Shown here piece by piece: positions 1-7,057 of a DNA stretch of 64,000 nucleotides. Numbering within the stretch: the stretch's first letter is position 1; the number at the start of each line of letters is the position of its first letter. Under the pieces are notes generated by a model that was not told the DNA's origin, made no database searches, and saw only the letters and a list, made by a program, of their open reading frames with translations. The translations under genes were made by a program, and so were the position numbers. The DNA is from Natronospira elongata (GTDB lineage: Bacteria; Pseudomonadota; Gammaproteobacteria; Natronospirales; Natronospiraceae), in assembly GCF_034931365.1 (NCBI RefSeq), contig NZ_JAYGII010000004.1, forward strand, positions 62,001-126,000, read 5' to 3'.

Positions 1-552
1 GACCCCACCTCCCCCTGGACCCAGCCGGATGGCTGGCGCGTCTCGGGCGACGGCGGCCTGCGGGTGCGCCTGGCGGCGGCGGGCGAGGAACAGGATGTCT
101 GGCTGCAGAGTGTGGGCCCCGAGCAGTGGGCCCTGAGCATCGGCGAGGACTCCCTGGCCGTGGAGCTGGTGGAAGTGGAGCCGGAGGCCCTGGTGCTGGC
201 CATCGACGGCCATGTGCGGCGCTTTGATGTGCTGGCCGATGCGCAAGACCTGCAAATCACCGAGGCCGGCGTGAGCCATGTCCTGAAACGAATCGACCCC
301 TATGCCGCCGCCGGTGGTGCCGCCGCCGACGAAGCCCATCCCGGCAGCCCCATGCCCGGCCGCATCGTTGCCGTGCATGTGAAGGAAGGCGACCGGGTGG
401 AAACCGGCGACCCCATCCTGGTGCTGGAAGGCATGAAGATGGAATTCACCGTCAAGGCCGGCGTGGCCGGCACGGTTGAAAAGCTGAAATACGGCGAAGG
501 CGACATGGTCGAAGCCGAAGTGCCTTTGGTTGATATTCAGGCTGACGCCTGA
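1..552 (+). CDS. Acyl-CoA carboxylase biotin-containing (alpha) subunit, C-terminal part; probably methylcrotonyl-CoA carboxylase
   Basis: The frame is open from the first base, so the 5' part lies outside the window; about 183 residues are visible. The last ~75 residues form a biotinyl (BCCP) domain with the biotin-attachment motif EGMKMEF. The target lysine codon is at 436-438, followed by the usual second half-domain ending in VEAEVPLVDI. The preceding ~100 residues resemble the BT linker of biotin-dependent acyl-CoA carboxylases. The subunit carries biotin between the carboxylase and carboxyltransferase active sites. The next gene is HMG-CoA lyase, the last step of leucine breakdown, which favours the methylcrotonyl-CoA enzyme (LiuD/MccA type) over propionyl- or geranyl-CoA carboxylase. 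That assignment rests on context, because the catalytic N-terminus is not visible. A long hairpin overlaps the stop codon. Confidence 0.85.
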   Translation, partial: DPTSPWTQPDGWRVSGDGGLRVRLAAAGEEQDVWLQSVGPEQWALSIGEDSLAVELVEVEPEALVLAIDGHVRRFDVLADAQDLQITEAGVSHVLKRIDPYAAAGGAAADEAHPGSPMPGRIVAVHVKEGDRVETGDPILVLEGMKMEFTVKAGVAGTVEKLKYGEGDMVEAEVPLVDIQADA

Positions 553-566
553 ATATCAACCAAAGG
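523..566. repeat. 18-bp perfect inverted repeat spanning the stop codon of the carboxylase gene
   Basis: The left arm 523-540 (starts cctttggttgat) and right arm 549-566 are exact reverse complements around an 8-nt loop (541-548). The TGA stop codon (550-552) lies inside the right arm. No T-run follows on either side, so this is not a standard intrinsic terminator. It could still act as an mRNA-stabilising 3' hairpin or a Rho-assisted stop. Part of the coding sequence is therefore constrained to be palindromic. Confidence 0.8.
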
Positions 567-795
567 AGTGAACAGTGAACAGTTCCCAGTGAACAGCTGG
601 CCGCGCCAGCCGAGAGGCCTACTGTTTCCTGGCAGACAGTCGCCATGCTGCCAGCGGTACTAGCCGGATAACCGTGGGAGCGGCATTCCTGCCGCGACAG
701 GAGGCTTATCGAAGCCCAGATCGCGGCAGGAATGCCGCTCCCGCAAAAGAACGGCCACATGCTCACTGTTCACTGGGAACTGGGAACTGTTCACT
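567..795. mobile_element. MITE-like intergenic element, copy 1 (interrupted by a REP palindrome)
   Basis: The left end (567-596) and right end (about 761-795) are built from short units of the type GTTCACTGGGAACT arranged head to head, so the ends are inverted relative to each other. The core 597-656 aligns at roughly 75% by eye with the reverse complement of the core of a second copy at 8298-8471. Shared words include gccagccga and the following cctac. A 22-bp REP palindrome (676-742) sits inside this copy. No coding capacity is apparent. The whole 553-840 gap is filled by this element plus about 45 bases before the next start codon. Confidence 0.6.
676..742. repeat. REP-like palindromic pair (gggagcggcattcctgccgcga type)
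   Basis: Bases 676-697 and 721-742 are exact 22-nt reverse complements separated by 23 nt. The motif begins gtgggagcgg, the same head as the REP-like units at 1782, 2729 and 63563. It is a variant with a different palindromic centre, nested in the MITE-like element. Confidence 0.75.
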
Positions 796-840
796 CAGAA
801 CGCTTCCCATAAGGCAGATGAACACAACGCGAGTACCCAA

Positions 841-1767
841 ATGGCAAACTACCCCCAATCCGTGAAACTCGTCGAGGTGGGCCCCCGCGATGGCCTGCAG
901 AACGAGGCCGAGCCGATACCCACGGCGACCAAGCGTGAGCTGATCCATCGCCTGGCCGGTGCCGGCCTGCCGGTGGTGGAAGCGACCAGTTTTGTCAGCC
1001 CAAAGTGGATTCCGCAGCTGGGCGATGCCGCCGAGCTGTTCCCGTCCATTGAGCGCAAGGCGGGTGTTCACTACCCCGTGCTGGTACCCAACATGAAGGG
1101 CATGGAGCGGGCGGTGGAAGCCGGGGTGGAGGAAGTTGCCGTATTCACCGCAGCCTCGGAAAGCTTCAACAAGAAGAACATCAATGCCTCCATTGCCGAA
1201 TCCCTGGAACGCTTCGAGCCGGTCATGGCGCTGGCGCAGGAAAAGGGTATTCGGGTGCGGGGCTATGTCTCCTGTGTGCTGGGCTGCCCCTATGAAGGGC
1301 ATATCAAGCCACAGGCCGTGGCGGAGGTCAGCGAAAAGCTGATGGAAATGGGCTGCTATGAGGTGTCCCTGGGCGACACCATCGGCTCCGGCACACCGCT
1401 CAAGGCACAGACCATGCTGGCCGCCGTGGCCCAACGCGTTGCCATGGACAGGCTGGCCATTCATTTCCACGATACCCGCGGCCAGGCGCTTGCCAACATC
1501 CAGGCCTGCCTGGAACTGGGGGTGGCCACGGTGGATGCCTCGGTGGCCGGTCTGGGTGGCTGTCCCTATGCCGACGGTGCCTCCGGCAACGTGGCCACTG
1601 AAGACGTGGTCTTCATGCTGGAAGGCATGGGCATCAACACCGGCGTGGACCTGGAAAAGCTCCACGCCACCGCCGTCTGGATCAGCCAGGAACTGGGCCG
1701 GGAGCCGGCCAGCAAGCTGGGGCGAATCCCGGTGGAGAAGGCCATCGCGCCTCTCGGCTGGAAATAA
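841..1767 (+). CDS. Hydroxymethylglutaryl-CoA lyase
   Basis: The 308-residue protein is the usual length for bacterial HMG-CoA lyase, which splits HMG-CoA into acetoacetate and acetyl-CoA at the end of leucine degradation. It is a DRE-TIM metallolyase: the N-terminal EVGPRDGLQNE carries the metal-binding Asp and catalytic Arg. The signature SVAGLGGCPYADGASGN holds the active-site cysteine at about residue 241. HFHDTRGQAL supplies the metal-binding histidines. The ATG at 841 has no obvious Shine-Dalgarno; an out-of-frame ATG at 818 has the better purine stretch before it. It lies about 290 bp after a biotin-carboxylase subunit gene, as in liu clusters (LiuE), but the intervening DNA is filled by repeats, so the two may not share one transcript. 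Confidence 0.95.
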   Translation: MANYPQSVKLVEVGPRDGLQNEAEPIPTATKRELIHRLAGAGLPVVEATSFVSPKWIPQLGDAAELFPSIERKAGVHYPVLVPNMKGMERAVEAGVEEVAVFTAASESFNKKNINASIAESLERFEPVMALAQEKGIRVRGYVSCVLGCPYEGHIKPQAVAEVSEKLMEMGCYEVSLGDTIGSGTPLKAQTMLAAVAQRVAMDRLAIHFHDTRGQALANIQACLELGVATVDASVAGLGGCPYADGASGNVATEDVVFMLEGMGINTGVDLEKLHATAVWISQELGREPASKLGRIPVEKAIAPLGWK

Positions 1768-1781
1768 ACCGAAAAGCACCT

Positions 1782-1896
1782 GTAGGAGCGAATTCATTCG
1801 CGATCAAGGCCATCGGGTACCACGGCAAGCTCAACGTGGAATCGCGGATAAATCCGCTCCCACGGCTTCTTTTATCGCGAATGAATTCGCTCCTAC
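1782..1896. repeat. REP-like cluster, three units
   Basis: Bases 1782-1804 (gtaggagcgaattcattcg...) and 1874-1896 are exact 23-nt reverse complements. A third, slightly different unit lies at 1841-1863 in the same orientation as the last. Each unit is itself nearly palindromic. This cluster fills most of the gap between the HMG-CoA lyase and the dehydrogenase genes. Confidence 0.85.
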
Positions 1897-1941
1897 GGTA
1901 GATACACCTGTTTTGAATGCAATCCATCGAAGGAGAACACA

Positions 1942-2709
1942 ATGAAATTCGAAAACCTGAATGCCGTCATCAGCGGCGGTGCCTCCGGGCTGGGTTTTGC
2001 CACGGCCAAGCGCTTTGTGGAAGCCGGCGGTTCGGTGGCGCTGCTGGACGTGAACGAGGAACAGGGTCAGGCCGCGGTGAAGGAACTGGGCGACAAGGCC
2101 ATCTTCGTGCAGACCGATGTCACCTCGGAAGAGGCCGTGAACGGCGCGGTGGCCCAGGCGGTAGAGAAGTTTGGCCGCATTGATGTGGCCGTTGCCTGTG
2201 CCGGCATCATCGGCGCCGGCAAGGTGCTCTCCCGCAAGGGTCCCATGCCCAGTGATTTCTTCGCCAAGGTCATTTCCGTCAATCTCGTGGGCACCTTCAA
2301 CCTGTTCAAGGCCGCTGCCGAGAAGATGGCCGAGAACGAGGCCCGCGAGGATGGCGAGCGCGGTCTGCTGGTAAGCACCGCCTCCGTGGCTGCCTTCGAG
2401 GGCCAGATCGGCCAGGCCGCCTACTCCGCCTCCAAGGGCGGCGTGTCCTCCATGATGCTGCCCATGGCCCGCGAATTCTCGAAGATCGGTGTGCGTGCCG
2501 TGTCCATCGCCCCCGGGATCTTCTACACCCCGATGATGGAAGGCCTGCCGGAAGAGGTGCAGGAATCGCTCAACAAGCAGATCCCCTTCCCCTCCCGCAT
2601 GGGCAAGCCCGAAGAGTTCGGCCAGATGGTCGAGGCGGTGTGCGAGAACATCAACCTCAATGGCACCACCATCCGCCTGGACGGCGGCATTCGCATGCAG
2701 GCGAAATAA
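1942..2709 (+). CDS. Short-chain dehydrogenase, HSD10-like 3-hydroxyacyl-CoA dehydrogenase
   Basis: This is a 255-residue classical SDR. The NAD-binding glycine motif GGASGLG is at residues 12-18 and the acidic D36 after beta-2 suggests NAD rather than NADP. VACAGI (84-89) takes the place of the usual NNAG motif and resembles the NCAG of HSD10 enzymes. The catalytic pair is Y161/K165 in YSASK, with a serine near 146-148. The insert after the CAG motif and the ending LDGGIRMQ fit the 17-beta-HSD10 / 2-methyl-3-hydroxybutyryl-CoA dehydrogenase group, which oxidises short or branched 3-hydroxyacyl-CoAs. That matches the neighbouring leucine-degradation genes, although the substrate is inferred. 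A good ribosome site (aaggaga) precedes the ATG. REP clusters flank it on both sides. Confidence 0.88.
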   Translation: MKFENLNAVISGGASGLGFATAKRFVEAGGSVALLDVNEEQGQAAVKELGDKAIFVQTDVTSEEAVNGAVAQAVEKFGRIDVAVACAGIIGAGKVLSRKGPMPSDFFAKVISVNLVGTFNLFKAAAEKMAENEAREDGERGLLVSTASVAAFEGQIGQAAYSASKGGVSSMMLPMAREFSKIGVRAVSIAPGIFYTPMMEGLPEEVQESLNKQIPFPSRMGKPEEFGQMVEAVCENINLNGTTIRLDGGIRMQAK

Positions 2710-2728
2710 TCGCTTGATCGAAACCCGC

Positions 2729-2810
2729 GTAGGAGCGAATTTATTCGCGATCCAGCCTATCGGCTGCCTCGGCAACTGAACGTTGGAATCGCGGATGAAT
2801 CCGCTCCTAC
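2729..2810. repeat. REP-like pair
   Basis: Bases 2729-2751 (gtaggagcgaatttattcg...) and 2788-2810 are inverted copies of the same 23-nt family as at 1782-1896, with a few differences. They occupy most of the gap between the dehydrogenase and pilR. Confidence 0.85.
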
Positions 2811-2866
2811 GGGGGCGTTGATGAAGCAGTATAGCTTGTCGGCTGCCGCTGCATTACCATCCCCCC

Positions 2867-4237
2867 ATGACCAAACCCGTCGCCCTCATCGTTGATGACG
2901 AGCCCGACATCCTGGAGCTGCTGGGTCTGACCCTGGAGCAGATGGATGTGGACACCGTGCCTGCCAGTGACCTGGCCTCGGCTCGTGCCGCCCTGGAGCG
3001 GCATCATTTCGACCTCTGTCTCACCGACATGCGCCTGCCGGATGGCGACGGCATGGAACTGCTGAGCCTGATGCAAGATGCCCACCCGGATGTCCCGGTG
3101 GCGGTCATTACCGCTCACGGCAATGTGGAAGCGGCAGTGAAGGCACTCAAGGCGGGAGCCTTTGACTTCGTCTCCAAGCCGGTGGACCTGCAGGACCTGC
3201 GGGCCCTGGTGCGGACGGCGCTCAAGCTGCGCGGCGGGCCGGATCAGGATGCCGATGATGACGGCGTCGATGCCGGCAGCCGTCTGATCGGCGACAGCAG
3301 CGGCATGCAGCACCTGCGCCAGCTTATCCGTCGGGTCGCCCGCAGTCAGGCACCGGTACTCATCACCGGGGAATCGGGCACCGGCAAGGAACTGGTGGCG
3401 CGCCTGGTGCACGAACAAAGTCCGCGGGCCGATGCCCCCTTCGTGCCGGTGAACTGTGGCGCCATCCCCGCCGAATTGATGGAGAGCGAGTTCTTCGGCC
3501 ACCGCAAGGGCAGCTTCACCGGGGCCACGGCGGATCGGGATGGCCTGTTTCAGGCCGCCCAGGGCGGCACCCTGTTCCTGGACGAAGTGGGCGAACTGCC
3601 CTTGGCGATGCAGGTCAAGCTGCTGCGGGTGATCCAGGAACGCGCCGTTCGCCCGGTGGGCGGTCGCGAGGAAATCCCGGTGGATGTGCGTATTCTCAGC
3701 GCCACCCATCGCAACCTGGCCAAGGCCGTTCAGGCCGGCGAGTTCCGCGAGGATATCTTTTATCGCCTGAATGTCATCGAACTGCAGGTGCCGCCCCTGC
3801 GCGAACGCATGGCCGACCTGGCCATGCTGGTGGAATCCATCCTCGCCCGCCTGGCCTTGCGCCTGGAAATGAACAAGCCCGACGTCTCGCCTGAGGCCTG
3901 GCAGAAACTTTCCGCCCACCACTTCCCGGGCAATGTCCGGGAGCTGGAAAACGTGCTGGAACGGGCCATTACCCTGTCCGAGGGCGGGCGCATCGGCGCC
4001 GAGGATATCTTCATCAAGACCCCGGCCCGCAGCACCGGACCCGGCCTCGCGGAATGGGTTCTGCCCCCGGACAATGGCCAGAGCCTGCCGGAATTCCTGG
4101 AAGACCTGGAACGGGAATGTATCCGCCGCGCCCTGTCCCAGTGTCGCTACAACAAGACCGAGGCCGCCCAGCGCCTGGGCATGACCTTCCGCCAACTGCG
4201 CTACCGGATCAGCAAGCTGGGCCTGGAATCGGAATGA
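2867..4237 (+). CDS. pilR: Sigma-54-dependent response regulator PilR (type IV pilin activator)
   Basis: The 456-residue NtrC-family protein starts with a receiver domain (1-125) with acidic pocket D10/D11, phospho-acceptor D54 in CLTDMRLPDG and K104. A central AAA+ domain follows (about 138-375), with Walker A GESGTGKE at 168-175, the sigma-54 contact loop GSFTGA at 215-220 (the PilR form of GAFTGA) and Walker B GTLFLDEVGELP. It ends in a Fis-type helix-turn-helix (TEAAQRLGMTFRQLRYRISK). The receiver sequence is very close to PilR as I know it from Pseudomonas. PilR switches on pilA with RNA polymerase-sigma-54. pilA with a clear -24/-12 promoter is the next gene, and rpoN is at 57557-59005. 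The usual partner kinase gene pilS is not next to it; the upstream neighbour is a dehydrogenase. Confidence 0.92.
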   Translation: MTKPVALIVDDEPDILELLGLTLEQMDVDTVPASDLASARAALERHHFDLCLTDMRLPDGDGMELLSLMQDAHPDVPVAVITAHGNVEAAVKALKAGAFDFVSKPVDLQDLRALVRTALKLRGGPDQDADDDGVDAGSRLIGDSSGMQHLRQLIRRVARSQAPVLITGESGTGKELVARLVHEQSPRADAPFVPVNCGAIPAELMESEFFGHRKGSFTGATADRDGLFQAAQGGTLFLDEVGELPLAMQVKLLRVIQERAVRPVGGREEIPVDVRILSATHRNLAKAVQAGEFREDIFYRLNVIELQVPPLRERMADLAMLVESILARLALRLEMNKPDVSPEAWQKLSAHHFPGNVRELENVLERAITLSEGGRIGAEDIFIKTPARSTGPGLAEWVLPPDNGQSLPEFLEDLERECIRRALSQCRYNKTEAAQRLGMTFRQLRYRISKLGLESE

Positions 4238-4400
4238 ACCGATTCCGACCGCCACGAGTCGCGACTGCTTGCCTGGGCAGGTTCCTTACATAATTCCACT
4301 AGCAGCCCCGTGGTGGACAATTTTTGTCAGTCCCTGCCGAATTTGGTCAGTAAAATACAACAAGGGGGGCAAAATTGTCGCTCCTCCGGGGGTTTCTTTC

Positions 4401-4416
4401 TGGCACAGGCTTTGCT
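4401..4416 (+). promoter_or_regulatory. Sigma-54 (-24/-12) promoter of pilA
   Basis: The sequence tggcacaggctttgct matches the sigma-54 consensus TGGCAC-N5-TTGC exactly in spacing, with the -24 GG at 4402-4403 and the -12 GC at 4414-4415. Transcription should start near 4427, giving a leader of about 60 nt to the pilA ATG at 4487. TGTC words at 4325-4328 and 4376-4379 lie where PilR would be expected to bind upstream (inference). The upstream 4238-4400 stretch is more AT-rich than the rest and holds no gene. Confidence 0.88.
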
Positions 4417-4486
4417 TAATATACAGGCAGAGGTGGCAAGCACCTTGAATACCCCAGATAACGGAACCTGTCCTGAGGAGGTCCTG

Positions 4487-5026
4487 ATGAAAATGCAACA
4501 GCAAAAGGGTTTCACCCTGATCGAACTGATGATCGTGGTCGCGATCATCGGCATCCTGGCGGCCATCGCCATTCCGCAGTACAACATCTACGTTGCCCGC
4601 ACCCAGCTGCAGGAGTCCAACCAGCTCCTGAACGGTCTGGCCCCCGACATCGAAGACTGTGTGGCCCGCCGTGGCTTTGATGCCTGCAGCACCCGAAACG
4701 GTTACCAAAGTCGGGAAGAGTTTGCTGAAGTGCTGGGTGTGCAGACCGATGGCCAGCACGGCGCCATCACGGACGTCGAGTGGAGTGGCGACCAAGTAGA
4801 CATCACCTACGCCATTGGTGACGACGGCATTCGCAATGAAGCCACCTCCAATCACCCGGAACTGGACAACGTCACGGTAACCTGGACCTACGCAAACATT
4901 GCCGATGCCGGCGACGCCCCCCTCTACGAGTGGCACTGTGACGGTGGTGACGGCGTTTCCGGCGGCAACGCGACCGACGCCGGCTGGCGTGAGCGTTATG
5001 TCCGCGGTCTCTGTGAGCCCGATTAA
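4487..5026 (+). CDS. pilA: Type IV major pilin-like protein
   Basis: From the ATG at 4487 (ribosome site gaggaggt just upstream) the product is a 179-residue prepilin. It has a short basic leader MKMQQQKG, a cleavage site before F9 and the classic hydrophobic helix FTLIELMIVVAIIGILAAIA, with the conserved Glu at mature position 5. Two cysteine pairs are visible, one after the helix (CVARRGFDAC) and one enclosing a C-terminal D-loop (from YEWHC to the final RGLCEPD). The globular domain is rich in Asp/Glu. PilD, encoded downstream, should cleave and methylate it. The frame stays open further upstream, but that part crosses the sigma-54 promoter and cannot be coding. An intrinsic terminator follows, so pilA is probably transcribed alone. 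Confidence 0.93.
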   Translation: MKMQQQKGFTLIELMIVVAIIGILAAIAIPQYNIYVARTQLQESNQLLNGLAPDIEDCVARRGFDACSTRNGYQSREEFAEVLGVQTDGQHGAITDVEWSGDQVDITYAIGDDGIRNEATSNHPELDNVTVTWTYANIADAGDAPLYEWHCDGGDGVSGGNATDAGWRERYVRGLCEPD

Positions 5027-5080
5027 TCCAGGCTGATTAATCACCGGGTTGAGACCTGAACAGGGTTGATACCCAGGCAG

Positions 5081-5112
5081 AATGCCCCCGCCTCGGCGGG
5101 GGCATTTTTTTG
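5081..5112 (+). terminator. Intrinsic terminator after pilA
   Basis: A 12-bp GC-rich stem (aatgcccccgcc at 5081-5092 with its complement at 5095-5106) leads directly into a run of T residues. It separates pilA from pilB. Confidence 0.9.
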
Positions 5113-5227
5113 GTCAGGCCCCGGAAGCCGGGCCACCCCGGAATTTACTTTCCCCGCTGCCGGTAGGCAGGGGCGCAGGCTTGTTGTAATCTTGTTTGCA
5201 TAGCTACCTGATTTCGGGGCAATTACC

Positions 5228-6946
5228 ATGTCGGCAACCCAGAACAAACTACGCCTGAGCGGCCTGGCCCGACGGCTGGTGAATGACGGGCTTCTCAGCG
5301 AGGAGGCCGCGGGCGCCGCCAATCAGGCCGCGGTCAAGGCCGGGCAGTCGCTGATCAGCCATCTGGTGGCGGAAAAGAAGATGGATGCCCGCACCCTGGC
5401 CCACCTGGCTTCCGAGGAATTCGGCGCGCCCCTGCTCGACCTCTCGGTGATGGACCTGTCTCAGGCCCCGGTCAAGGATGTGGAGGAAAAACTCCTTCGC
5501 CGCCACCACGCCCTGCCCCTGTTCAAGCGGGGCAAGCGCCTCTTCCTGGGCCTCTCCGACCCCACCAATCTCCAGGCCCAGGACGAAATCAAGTTTCATA
5601 CCGGCTGCATGGTGGAGCCGGTGGTGGTGGAGGATGACAAGCTCATGCAGGCCCTGGACCGGGCCTTTGAAAGCATGGACGACGCCCTGGGCGACTTCGA
5701 TGACGATGAACTCGACCTGGAGGTTGGCGCCGACGAAGAGAAGGATGATAGTGGCGCGGTCAGTGCCGCCAGCGATGCCGACGATGCGCCGGTGGTGCGT
5801 TTCGTCAACAAGGTCTTGCTGGATGCCATCAAGCAGGGGGCCTCGGATATCCACTTCGAGCCCTACGAGAAATTCTACCGGGTCCGCTTCCGCCAGGACG
5901 GGATGCTGCGGGAAGTGGCCAAGCCACCGGTCAATCTCTCCACCAAGCTCGCCGCCCGCCTCAAGGTGATGTCCCGACTGGACATTTCCGAACGGCGCAT
6001 CCCCCAGGACGGGCGCATCAAGATGAAGCTGTCCAAGAACCGGGCCATCGACTTCCGTGTCAGCACCTGCCCGACCCTGTTCGGCGAGAAGATCGTGATG
6101 CGTATCCTCGATCCCAGCAGCGCCATGCTGGGGATCGATGCCCTGGGTTATGAAGAACATCAGAAGAATCTTTATCTGGAAGCACTGGAAAAACCCTACG
6201 GCATGATTCTGGTCACCGGCCCCACCGGTAGCGGTAAGACGGTGTCCCTCTATACCGGGGTGAATATTCTCAATACCCCGGACCGCAATATCTCCACCGC
6301 CGAAGACCCGGCGGAAATTCAGTTGCCCGGGGTCAACCAGGTCAACGTCCAGCCCAAGGTGGGCCTGACCTTCGCCGCCGCCCTGCGCGCCTTTCTGCGC
6401 CAGGATCCGGATATCATTCTGGTGGGTGAGATTCGTGACCTGGAAACGGCCGAGATTGCCATCAAGGCCTCCCAGACAGGCCACCTGGTGCTGTCCACCC
6501 TGCACACCAATGATGCGCCCAAGACCCTGTCTCGACTGGTGGACATGGGGGTGCAGCCCTATGCCATTGCCAGCTCCGTGACCCTGATCATCGCTCAGCG
6601 CCTGGGGCGCCGTCTGTGCAGCAATTGCAAGAAACCGGTGGACATCCCCAAGGAGGCCTTGCTGCGGGCAGGGTTCAGCGAGAAAGAGGTGGATGATGGT
6701 CTCAAGCCCCTGGGCCCGGTGGGCTGTGAGCAATGCAATGAAGGCTACAAGGGCCGGGTGGGGATCTACCAGGTGATGCCGGTCACCGAGAACATCGGTC
6801 GGATCATCATGGAAGGCGGCAACTCCATGGACATTGCCAAGGTGGCCGAGGAGGATGGTGTCCAGGATCTGCGCCGTTCCGGGCTGAACCGGGTGGCAGA
6901 CGGCACCACCAGTCTGGACGAAATCATCCGCGTGACCACCGATTAA
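5228..6946 (+). CDS. pilB: Type IV pilus assembly ATPase PilB
   Basis: The 572-residue protein has the normal length of the pilus extension ATPase. An N-terminal GspE/MshE-type domain (about 1-150) is followed by an acidic linker rich in Asp/Glu (about 155-185). The secretion ATPase core has Walker A GPTGSGKT at 331-338, an Asp box and Walker B DPDIILVGEIRD near 393, and a His box around GHLVLSTLHTN. Zinc-binding pairs CxxC at 464/467 and 500/503 mark the PilB/GspE family and are absent from the retraction ATPase PilT. It drives pilin polymerisation on the cytoplasmic face together with PilC. It is separated from pilA by a terminator and is followed by pilC and pilD. Confidence 0.96.
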   Translation: MSATQNKLRLSGLARRLVNDGLLSEEAAGAANQAAVKAGQSLISHLVAEKKMDARTLAHLASEEFGAPLLDLSVMDLSQAPVKDVEEKLLRRHHALPLFKRGKRLFLGLSDPTNLQAQDEIKFHTGCMVEPVVVEDDKLMQALDRAFESMDDALGDFDDDELDLEVGADEEKDDSGAVSAASDADDAPVVRFVNKVLLDAIKQGASDIHFEPYEKFYRVRFRQDGMLREVAKPPVNLSTKLAARLKVMSRLDISERRIPQDGRIKMKLSKNRAIDFRVSTCPTLFGEKIVMRILDPSSAMLGIDALGYEEHQKNLYLEALEKPYGMILVTGPTGSGKTVSLYTGVNILNTPDRNISTAEDPAEIQLPGVNQVNVQPKVGLTFAAALRAFLRQDPDIILVGEIRDLETAEIAIKASQTGHLVLSTLHTNDAPKTLSRLVDMGVQPYAIASSVTLIIAQRLGRRLCSNCKKPVDIPKEALLRAGFSEKEVDDGLKPLGPVGCEQCNEGYKGRVGIYQVMPVTENIGRIIMEGGNSMDIAKVAEEDGVQDLRRSGLNRVADGTTSLDEIIRVTTD

Positions 6947-7057
6947 GACAGACCGTCAGAACATGGGAAGCCATTCCCGGAAAACTGTTATGCTGTGTGA
7001 GCAAGACCCACGACCGTCCCCCAGCCGGGGCGGCTCAGCCTGTACGGGGAAGATGTG

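Noticed and set aside
1782..1896. REP palindromes as intrinsic terminators
   Set aside because: No T-run follows either side and the same units occur at several unrelated sites. They may still influence transcript ends.
5249..6733. A 494-codon open frame on the minus strand opposite pilB
   Set aside because: It is a mirror frame of pilB without motifs; the same explanation holds for long antisense frames opposite secA, pilR, murC and the HMG-CoA lyase gene.
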